Assembly: GCF_964340395.1 (NCBI RefSeq)
Contig: NC_135562.1
Coordinates: 15,446,296-15,510,295 of the forward strand
From: Glandiceps talaboti
Taxonomy: Eukaryota; Hemichordata; Enteropneusta; Spengelidae
Direction of reading: 5' to 3'
DNA length: 64,000 nucleotides
Shown: positions 13,210 through 23,500 of the stretch, piece by piece
Numbering within the stretch: the first letter of the stretch is position 1
How the letters are laid out: the number at the start of each line of letters is the position of its first letter
Made by a program: the position numbers and the translations under genes
The notes under the pieces: generated by a model
The model's input: only the letters and a program-made list of their open reading frames with translations
Told to the model about the DNA's origin: nothing
Databases searched by the model: none

Positions 13210-13745
13210 CTATTAAGCTGACATTGCTGGTTTGATAGTAGACTTGCTAGTTTGGTAATGTTACTGATACCCACTATTAGTTGATGATGCTGTGTAGAGA
13301 ACAAGTTTTAGTAATCATTACTTCCATTGGACAAACCAGTTTTAGATTGTAATTCCTTTGGACAAACCAGTTTGGAAATATTCTTCCTGTTTGAAAAGTA
13401 GATTTAGCCTCTAATGGGCCAGTCAGTTCGTAGAGATTTTTAACTATTCTTCGTTGAACGTCACTTCATATTAGATGTTGTTGCCAGTTGACAAGCCAGC
13501 TTTTAGGTGGTGATACCTTTCATTCAGCCAGTTCTGAGATTTTTACAACTAACAGCTGCTTTGACTGTGGATGTCAGTTTGGTCATTATAAGTTGAAAGA
13601 ACCAATTTTGCCATTTTATAAATTAGTTTCTGAGATTTTTAGCCATTCTTTGTTGAAAACCAATTTTAGACAGTGACCAGTATCATGTGACAAACCAGTT
13701 TGGGTAGTCATAGCCACTGGTATTATTTACAGTAACAAGGAAGTG
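13210..13745. repeat. Degenerate repeat around GACAAACCAGTTT
   Basis: GACAAACCAGTTT or close variants occur near 13330, 13360, 13485, 13610 and 13690, with TGAGATTTTTA.C.ATTC shared by several units. Strongly diverged. Confidence 0.5.
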
Positions 13746-14565
13746 TTGGTGAGAAACACATTATTTTAGGAAGGTCAAACCAATGGTTAAACCTGAGTGT
13801 TCTTGTGAAGTGTGGACACACTTGTGAAATAAGTTAATAGTCACATCCAAAAGTATGCAATTTGTGTGTAAGTTTGCATCTGTTTGTACTGTAAAACCAG
13901 AAGAACATGTATGGAACCAGAGTTGAAGATTCAACCACTCCCCCACCCCCACACACATTCTTCTTCTTGCTATACCTATCATTAATGCCGGTATGTGAAG
14001 CTATAACTTGGTAAACTATGCTTTGAGACTGTGTGAACTATCTAAACCCAAGTACGTAATTGGTTCGGTTCTGTATTAATACTATCATAAGTTTCCGCTT
14101 GCTAATCTGTCTCTGCTTTGCATGAAAAAAGGCATGGATCTAAAACAAAGCATGGATCAGTCTTGATGATAAATAAATTGATAATCTATCGATCACCTGT
14201 CAATCAATCATTCTAACTTCATATAAAAATCCCAATATCAATATGCAAATCTAACTACTGTCTGTGGCAAACGTTGCTATGACAACACATTCAAATTTTT
14301 GGACATGGAGAAATTTTCACCAAATTTGCTCAAATTTTTTTTTTTGTGAAAAAGTAAATAAATCATCATTAAATGCTTATTTCAACTGTTGCAAAAGTAT
14401 TTTGACTTGAGAAAACTAAATGAAATTTTTTATATTTTCAAGTTTTGCAGAATGCATGGCTGTCTTCATTTGCTGTCTCTACAATGTATATGATTTTTTT
14501 TTACTTTGCCCATATTTATCCACAGGTTAAATGTGACACTCTTCTTTTCTAAAATCTCTACTACG

Positions 14566-15060
14566 GCTGATTGTATGTTTAACGGCTGAACAAACGCTGG
14601 ATACTTCTTGCGTAAACTCTACGGCTGATCGTACATGTACGGCTGAACAAACACTGGATACTTCTTGCGTAACTCTACGGCTAATCGTACATGTACGGCT
14701 GAACAAACACTGGATACTTCTTGCGTAAACTCTACGGCTGATCGTACATGTACAGCTGAACAAACACTGGATACCTCTTGCGTAAACTCTACGGCTGATC
14801 GTACATGTACGGCTGAATAAACACTGGATACTTCTTGCGTAAACTCTACGGCTGATCGTACATGTACGGCTGAACAAACGCTGGATACTTCTTGCGTAAA
14901 CTCTACGGCTGATCGTACATGTACGGCTGAACAAACGCTGGATACTTCTTTCATAAACCCAACGGTTGATTGTGCGTTTTAAGGCAGAAAAAACGCTGGA
15001 TACTTCTTTCGTAAACCGTACTGTTGATTGTACATGTGCGGCTGAACAAACGCTGGACAC
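14566..15060. repeat. 57-bp tandem repeat, about nine copies
   Basis: Unit ACGGCTGAACAAACNCTGGA ... CTTGCGTAAACTCTACGGCT ... with the perfect palindrome CGTACATGTACG. Unit starts at 14641, 14697, 14754, 14811, 14868 and 14925; outer units are diverged. Because 57 is a multiple of 3, several minus-strand frames stay open (up to 192 codons) and read as 19-residue repeats. More than one frame is open and nothing flanks it like a gene, so I treat it as non-coding. Confidence 0.9.
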
Positions 15061-15548
15061 ATCTTTTGTGCAGTCACTGCTGCTGCTGCTTCGTCTTTCC
15101 CCCATTTATCTAGAAACGTTACATAAACAGATGATACAATGAAGAAGTCCAGTTCCCGGACTCGTTTTTGGCGAATTGGTCGAAGTTCAACATTGCCAGC
15201 AGACCTCGGAAAATCAAGTATATAATGTCGTTTTTTCTGAAGAGCAGTTCACTGTCATCTAGAACTCACAACATAATACACAAACATCCATACTTCTTAA
15301 TGCATCATAAATACCCTTAGTCTGTCTCTCTTATAGCAATTCTTGTCTAAGATTATCTATCATATCTTGTAATTATAGCTAAGTTAAACTGAGACGCAAC
15401 TAACAAAGTAGTACAGAATATTTTTTTTAATTCAGTACACTTCTCTCTCACTTTCAATATTTGGAACATCCAAACCAATCACTCTCAGTGATTGTTCTTT
15501 GGCATTGAACAAGTAAAAAGATAGTGCCCAGCCCTTCAGTGTGATTCT

Positions 15549-15830
15549 TCACCTTTGACCTTAATGTCAACCAATCACAACACAGGTGATTTGTTCCACC
15601 ATTGGACAATTAAATACATATATTGCTCTCCCCTGATAGATATGACCTGTCACCTTTGACCTTAATGACAACCAACCAATCACAACACATTTAGGTGTTT
15701 GTTTTGTTGTCCATCAATGGACAGATAGATAGTGCCCTTACCTGTAGATATGACCTTTGACCTTCATGTCAGCCAATCACAATACATGTTATCCAATCAC
15801 AATGCATGTCATCCAATCACAACACAGCAT
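15549..15830. repeat. Three-copy repeat carrying DR1 and CCAAT boxes
   Basis: Units at about 15549, 15650 and 15751 (period about 101 bases) each read (C/G)ACCTTTGACCTT followed by a CCAATCACAA. The third has an exact DR1 (15751-15763, minus strand); the first two differ by one base. A run of further CCAATCACA motifs continues to 15825. Confidence 0.7.
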
Positions 15831-17352
15831 GTATATACAGCTCTGTTCTTGATTGGATTGACAGTTTGGATTGCAAAGCAACATTATAACAGTTCCAGTG
15901 ATATTTTTATTGATTTTCACTGGCAAATAGCTGACTTTTACAGCTATGGTTGTATTGATCGGCATTCTGCTAAACGTGACAAATTTATGCCCCAAAGCAA
16001 AAAGTACAATACGGCAACAATTGCTATAAAATGCCAACATGAAGTGGTAAAAAAACACTTAAGATTTACCATGGAAACAAACCATAATTTGCAATAACTA
16101 GATAAAACAAAACTCAAATAAGTTATGTGTACATAGTGTGAATTGACATGTAGGTGTTGCCATAGTAATGAATTCAATAATTTGCATGGATTTTGCTGTG
16201 ATGTTTGGTTTGATTAAAAGCATGTACACAAATACATGTGATGGGTTTGTCTTCTATAGTGGTGAAAAAAACAAAGGAATGGTTTTTTTTTTAATGTTTG
16301 ATCTGTTGGTGATATGATATAGTGCCTTGGATTGGTTAATAGTATGGTTATCATGCACAGGTATAGACAGCTAATCTTGTTTGTGTTTGGAATAAAAAAA
16401 AAACGGAGTTGTCATCTTTTTATCTATGATGATGCATGGGTTTGCAGTGGGTAGCAACCAGGTGCATGGTTTCACCGTACTTTTCTGTTTATTTGTTTGT
16501 TTGTTGTTTCTTGATGGGAAGGAGATGTTTGTGGTGCAAAATCAATCTTGACAGTGAAAAGCGCCCTCTACCGAAGCGGATCATATAATTAATTGCTCAT
16601 GCAACTTTTTCGGTACCTATAAATCACTTCAAGAGAGTCAAAATAGAACAAGAGGAGGGACTTAGAATTCTCAGAATTTGAATAATTTCTTCATTTTTGT
16701 TATATTCCTAAAGTTCTCTTTCAGGTAACAGGAAGTTAAGATTTCTGTTCCATAGTCAATCACAAGAATCTCAGTACAGGCATCAGCATAAAGAGGGCGC
16801 TGTTTGCTGTAAAGGTTATTGAAATCATACAAATTAATGTCCTACAGAGGGCGCTGTTCAGTTTAAAGGTTGAGAAAAATGTATGCACTCGGCTATAACT
16901 TGTGGGAGATCTGTGCTCGTGGATGATGATTTTTTGTAGAACAGTCATTTGTGTACATTAACCCAAGTGTGACGAATTTTATTTCTCACTAAAAGATCAC
17001 AACACCATGGGACAGGGATTGCGGTGCATGGCGTTGGTGTTTTGGTATAAAGGGGTCAATAAGGCCTAAACAAATGGATTGTTTCTGGTCATGACAGTTT
17101 GTCTAAAATGGTGCAACGATGCAAATTTTTAAATTTATTTTTTATTATTTTGTTTTATTGTCAACAAAAAAACCTGTCACTCAGTCTACTATTTGTGGCA
17201 GTTACTGTTCTCTTTATTTAGTACTTTAGAGTAAGTGTATATGTGGGGGCAGATGTAATTTGCTTGTTCATGATTGGCTCTGTAGTTGTCTTCACTGAAG
17301 TAGGGAGGGTTAGTTTTGTGTTTCACCCTGGATCTGCAGAATGCATGGGTTG

Positions 17353-17353
<1 letters not shown>
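15831..17353. other. No gene seen
   Basis: No supported exon. 16610-16680 is a single diverged unit of the 68-bp repeat found at 37971. AGAGGGCGCTGTT motifs lie at 16793 and 16847, and an inverted one at 16561. Confidence 0.55.
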
Positions 17354-17422
<69 letters not shown>

Positions 17423-17461
17423 CTTACACACACACACACACGCACGCACGCACACACACGC

Positions 17462-17548
<87 letters not shown>
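17354..17548. repeat. (CA)n microsatellite
   Basis: Nearly 200 bases of CA with brief CACTTACA and CGCA interruptions. Confidence 0.97.
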
Positions 17549-17549
<1 letters not shown>

Positions 17550-18265
17550 AAGAACAACGCAAGGCTATTTAAGTGATGTGCGCGCTGACCAGAAACGATT
17601 CTCTTTTTTTTGGCATAACATAAACTTGGGATGCATGTACATAGACACTGTCTCGAGGCCTGCATCATTTGTACTAATTGCAAATTTAATATTTATTGTC
17701 AGTAGAACATATGTCATATATGAAAAGATAAACACCACAATGTATATATTGAAACTACAATTTTATACTAACAGAACTACCCCTATGTTTGTATTTAGTG
17801 TTTATATAATCATAACGTTATGTGACACTTACAAATGAATTATGGAATATCTAACTACAGACATACATGTATTTTCAAGTTTACAGAACATTGTCAAACT
17901 GTGTTTCCGTAGAATAACTAACTACCAGTAACTTTAATTTTTCCATTCCCCAACCATATGCATTTTAAAATTTCCTTTAGAGCTAACTACAATATTATTT
18001 CCCTAGAACTCTGTAGGCTTCATCTCTTCACACAGAGACACTACTAACTTTGCTTTCAACATCTGACTATTTACTAATGATATGTTTTTATCAAATATCG
18101 TTCATAAAACCTGCATGTATTGTCATTTTTTACAGATCTAGATAGAATTGGAATTAGTTACTGTTATTCGGACTTACTGACATCCTTTTATATCACCTTG
18201 ATACAGTCTTAGGTGTTGTCTTTAGTTACAGACTAGGGAAAAAGGCATGGGACAAATGGATAGAA

Positions 18266-18654
18266 AGACATACATCTATCTATACATCCATCCATCCATC
18301 CATCCAACCACACATACATACATACATACATACATCTATCTATACATCCATCCATCCATCCATCCAACCACACATACATACATACATACATACATCTATC
18401 TATACATCCATCCATCCATCCATCCAACCACACATACATACATACATACATACATCTATCTATACATCCATCCATCCATCCATCCAACCACACATACATA
18501 CATACATACATACATACATACATACATCCATCCATCCATCCATCCAACCACACATACATACATACATACATACATCCATCCATCCATCCAACCACACATA
18601 CATACATACATACATACATACATACATACATACATACATACATACATACATACA

Positions 18655-18688
<34 letters not shown>

Positions 18689-18950
18689 CATACATCCATA
18701 CATACATACATACATACATACATACATACATACATACATACACACATACATACATACATACATCCATCCATCCAACCACACATACATACATACATACATA
18801 CATACATACATACATACATACATACATACATACATACACACATACATACATACATACATACATACATCCATCCATCCAACCACACATACATACATACATA
18901 CATACATACATACATACATACATACATACATACATACATACATACATACA

Positions 18951-18984
<34 letters not shown>

Positions 18985-18989
18985 CACAC

Positions 18990-19025
<36 letters not shown>

Positions 19026-19115
19026 ACATACATACATACATACATACATACATACATACATACATACATACATACATACATACATACATACATACATACA
19101 GACACACAGACAGAC
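18266..19115. repeat. (CATA)n/(CATC)n array with 60-bp higher-order unit
   Basis: About 850 bases of tetranucleotide repeat. From 18280 to 18540 it is organised into four near-identical 60-bp blocks (CATCTATCTATA, CCATCCATCCATCCAACCACA, CATA run). Beyond, blocks lose order and become CATA with CA islands. The long open frames (up to 295 codons) are artefacts. Confidence 0.95.
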
Positions 19116-20149
19116 ATATTATATGGACAGATAGGAGTATGCTAATAGTCATGTTTGTTTTCAATATATCTTCTATCTTTCAAAGGACATTTTCTATAAT
19201 TTTAGATGTATTCTTGAAATACTATTTTGGACCTTGTAGAAATATCTAGCTCCAGAGACCATTCCTCTTGGATTTAGGTGTTTTGTTAGGAATTAACATA
19301 AAATATAAAGATTTAAAAAAAAAAATAGTCAGAAATCTTAAAATGATGGTGATGTCTCCAGGAAGAATAACAATACTAATCATCTTCTTTCAGTTTCACC
19401 TTTCCCATTTTATCTTCAGAAATCACTTCATTCTCAAAAACCAACGCATTATATACAAAACGTCATGAATGACATAACTGTGAATATATGTATTTTGGTG
19501 CTCTACATACGTTAGCCGATTATAGTCGTAGAAATCGTGTTTATGCCCAGATGATGTTAATTGTGTGAAAACATTTTAGTATAATAACTACAAGTAACGC
19601 AACACTCAGGTTATTAGGCATGAACTGTTGTTTTTGCTAAGGTTTGGGAACCCCGGTAACAGAAAGGGGGAAAGAGGTAAAACTGGTAGCCATGCAATGT
19701 ATCATAATTTTGGTGGGGAACCCCGGTAAAATGATGTGGGAACCCCGGTAGATTTTACCTACTTACCGCCCTTAAATAAAACACTGAAAGGCAATATGGC
19801 ACACTGCAGTGATATTTTTTATCCTCCGACAAAATAAAATGGAGCTAGTTAGAAAAATTATGTTTCTGCTAAAATGTTAAGAGTGCCAAAATAAAGATAT
19901 TCACAATCACAGTTTATAACCACATCATTAAATGCACCATGGTTGTCATTAGCAAATCTGCAAAACTGACTTTATGGTAACAATACTTTTAAAATAATAC
20001 TGTTTATCAATTGCATTGCAAAATGGAGAACTGTTCCTTAGTTCTTTGTGATGTTGCTGTTTCGTCACCCAGATAGAAATAGCCATTCTGCCAAAACTTA
20101 GCAGGTACCTACTGACAAACATGATGTGTTAGAATTTCACTGGATGTAT
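19116..20149. other. No gene seen; GGGAACCCCGGTA three times
   Basis: Unique-looking sequence. The 13-base motif GGGAACCCCGGTA occurs at 19646, 19716 and 19738, the last two 22 bases apart. Confidence 0.6.
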
Positions 20150-20354
20150 CAGGTCAGAATGCTTCTGTAAACTATCCTCTGATTGGTTGTAATTGCATTT
20201 GAATAATTTCTGATCACTTTTCTGATTGGCTACATTATTATGTATTTGTGAATTATTTGTAATCTTAGATCTCATTGGCTATTTTATAACATTGAAATGT
20301 AATCTTTCGTCTGATTGGCTGTGTGATAATGTATTCTGTTCTTTTATTGGCTAG
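20150..20354 (-). promoter_or_regulatory. Cluster of five CCAAT boxes just before PHACTR exon
   Basis: ATTGG (CCAAT on the minus strand) at 20182, 20225, 20274, 20314 and 20346, mostly as CTGATTGGCT, in loosely repeated units 32-49 bases apart. The last ends in the splice acceptor of exon 20355. It may be a degenerate tandem repeat, or a promoter for a shorter PHACTR transcript starting at Met 20381; NF-Y binds such boxes. I cannot tell these apart from sequence. Confidence 0.45.
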
Positions 20355-20531
20355 GTGGTGATGTTTCTAAAAGTAATGATATGAAATCAGCCAATGCCAA
20401 GGTGAAGGGGTCGTGTACTCCTCCAGTGGAGCGAAAAAGTAAATTTTCTTCAATAGGACGATTATTTAAACCCTGGAAATGGAAGAAGAAGAGGAAGGCA
20501 TCATCAGAAAAGTTTCACCAAACACAAATAA
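20355..20531 (+). CDS. PHACTR: PHACTR exon: basic block preceding N-terminal RPEL
   Basis: Residues 1-58 of the partial protein. After a Pro-Pro-Val-Glu stretch it reads [20 protein letters not shown] at 26-45, the signature basic block found just before the N-terminal RPEL in vertebrate PHACTRs, where it overlaps a nuclear localisation signal. The acceptor is ttggctag before 20355 and the donor is gtaagt at 20532. An in-frame ATG at 20381 (residue 9) could be an internal start. Inverted CCAAT boxes lie just upstream. Confidence 0.93.
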
Positions 20532-23500
20532 GTAAGTAGTCATGTGTTGAAAATTAATTGAGATACTTTAAGAGAAATTTTACTGAAATGTTGTTTAAAG
20601 TAGTTTGTGCTTTAAAAATAAGAGTCGTAAACTTGTACTGTAACTTTGTTCAAGAAAACTCCAACCTATTCTCAGTTAAAATCAAGAAAAAAAAGGAGGG
20701 GTTACCGTACAAATTTTTGAAACAGCAATCAAAATGATATTAGCATTAAACCATTGTTGAATCCAAAATGGCTGCTTACTGTGTTAACTCTGTTGGAAAA
20801 CAGCACAGTGTCGATTACCAGGTTATCGATATCCTTAACAACACGAATAACATTTCAGTGAGCCTTGAAATTTTTCTTATTATTGTTATTACTAAGCAGA
20901 AACCCTAAGGATGTAGCTAAATTTTAAAAGCAGCAGGTAAAATAGGAAAAATAGTTAGCAAAATGAAATTCAACTGACCAGTGTGAAACTTGAAAGGAAT
21001 AGACACAACTTTGATTTTCAAGATAAAGTAAATTGATAAGACCCCTCTATACAAACAATTAGTACTCTCTTTGGGAAGTTCAATTAAAAAAATCAACACC
21101 AAGTGTGGTATCTGATAACAGGATGTCATAAAAGACAAGTGTTGCTATGAGGTAGACTGAGGGAACTTGACCTTTACTAGAAACACTATATTTATAGACA
21201 ATGTTGCAATACAATGGATTGAAGGTTACATTGAGATTGAACACAAGACATCTATTTTACGACATCCTGTTATCATATACCACACTTGGTGTTGATTGCT
21301 AGAAATGAACTTTCCAAAGAGTATAATTTTTTATATACAGGGGTCTTATCAATTGAGTTTATCTTGAAAATCGCAGTTTTGTCTATTCCTTTCAAGCGGG
21401 TCATTTGAATTTCATAGTAATACATTACATGAGGAAACCCATGAATTTACCCAATGGTAGATTAATAGTGATTGAAAGAGAATTTTTATACACAAATTTC
21501 GTGAAAAAGTAGTCTGCAAGAATAATTGCAAAGTAGTTGGTTGTTTTTGTGTGTTATCGGCAATTGGTACTTATCTACATCCCCAATCAGTACTACACCT
21601 AAACACTTGAAAAGTAGCATAATTAGATATCAGAAAATAACTGTGTTTTCATCATTTCTGTATTCTTAGTAATGACTGAACAATGTCACACAAGCTCAGT
21701 AAACAAATTTTGTGTTGTTTAGGTTAAAACACGCTTCCCCTTCACAAGTGCGACATCGACACGTTTATATATATGGTGTAAACCACAGTGAAATTTGTAG
21801 TAGGCACGTGACTAAACCATTGTGAAATCTGTAGTGGTCACATGACTAAACCACGGTGAAATTTGTAGTGGTCACATGACTAATTCATGGTGAAATTTGT
21901 AGTGGTCACATGATTAACCCACAGTGAAATTTGTAGTGGTCACATGACTAAACCACAGTGAAATTTGTAGTGGTCACACGACTAAACCACAGTGAAATCT
22001 GTAGTGGTCACATGACTAAACCAAGGTGAAATTTGTAGTGGTCACACGACTAAACCACAGTGAAATTTGTAGTGGTCACATGACTAAACAGTGACATTTG
22101 TAGTGGTCACATGACCAAACCACAGTGAAATTTGTAGTGGTCACATGACTAAACCACAGTGAAATTTGTAGTGGTCACGTGACTAAACCACAGTGAAATT
22201 TGTAGTGGTCACATGACTAATTCATGGTGAAATTTGTAGTGGTCACATGACTGAACCACAGTGAAATTTGTAGTGGTCACATGACTAAACCATAGTGAAA
22301 TTTGTAGTGGTCACATGACTAAACCACAGTGAAATTTGTAGTGGTCACATGACTAAACCATTGTGAAATTTGTAGTGGTCACATGACTAAACCACAGTGA
22401 AATTTGTAGTGGTCACATGACTAAACCACAGTGAAATTTGTAGTGGTCACATGACTAAACCATTGCGAAATTTGTAGTGGTCACATGACTAAACAATTGT
22501 GAAATTTGTAGTGGTCACATGACTAAACAATTGCGAAATTTGTAGTGGTCACACGACTAAACCACAGTGAAATTTGTAGCGGTCACACGACTAAACCACA
22601 GTGAAATTTGTAGTGGTCACACGACTAAACCACAGTGAAATTTGTAGCGGTCACATGACTAAACCACAGTGAAATTTGTAGCGGTCACACGACTAAACCA
22701 CAGTGAAATTTGTAGTGGTCACACGACTAAACCACAGTGAAATTTGTAGCGGTCACACCAATGCGATTAATGCCATGTAAAAAAAATAGTAAACACATCA
22801 AAATACTACCGGAAACCCAGCACCATATCTCACATTAGCAGTAAATTTTAATCAACATCTCTAGTAAATACAGAGCTCATTATAGTCATTGAAGGCATGA
22901 AAGTTTTCTTAAATTGGTCAAAAGTGCGACAATAAATTTCAGCAATCACATTGATACCAGACCTCCTGCCTTCCCCTAAATGAAGGAAATGCACTTATTG
23001 AACCTGTGTGGCATTGTGTGATCGTCCCTATGGGCATCACTTTGTGTCATTTTCTACAAAATGTTTTTTGAAGTATCTCAATTAGCCCCATGGTTAGTTA
23101 TCCTTAATGTCAAGTTAAACATGTATACCCCATAGACCATAGTAAATAAATTGATACTTTGCAAGTGGTAGATTATACCACGTATACATTTTAATGAGTT
23201 GTCCACGATTATTGTCTGAGAAAGAGATTAAGAGATATTATCACAAATTTCTCTTTATCGTTTTTGTTGACTCATTCATTTTTTTCCCCAGTGGACTTAG
23301 TGACATGAAATTCCATGCTAAGTGTTTTGTTCATGCTTTCCAAGTATTGAAGAAAAGAAAATAATGATGATATATTATTTACGTCATGTTGATTTTCAGA
23401 AAAATGCAGATCAATCTGTGAGATTTTAGTTATTATTCTCGAACCAGAGACAAGTTATTCACATGTGAAAAATGAATCTTGAATTTAACTGTTGCGCTCA

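Noticed and set aside
14527-15105. 192-codon minus-strand frame as a protein gene
   Set aside because: It exists because the 57-bp repeat is a multiple of three; overlapping frames are open too, and no splice or start context supports it.
17189-17838. Frames over (CA)n as His/Thr or Cys/Val proteins
   Set aside because: Pure dinucleotide repeat; both strands and several frames are open.
18233-19134. Open frames of up to 295 codons on both strands
   Set aside because: They read only through (CATA)n/(CATC)n microsatellite, with short-period residue repeats in every frame.
20917-21138. 73-codon minus-strand frame in the PHACTR intron
   Set aside because: It is one arm of the fold-back element and the other arm does not keep the frame.
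21772-22757. Regular 34-bp repeats as a CRISPR array
   Set aside because: Units abut directly with no unique spacers, and the setting is an animal intron.
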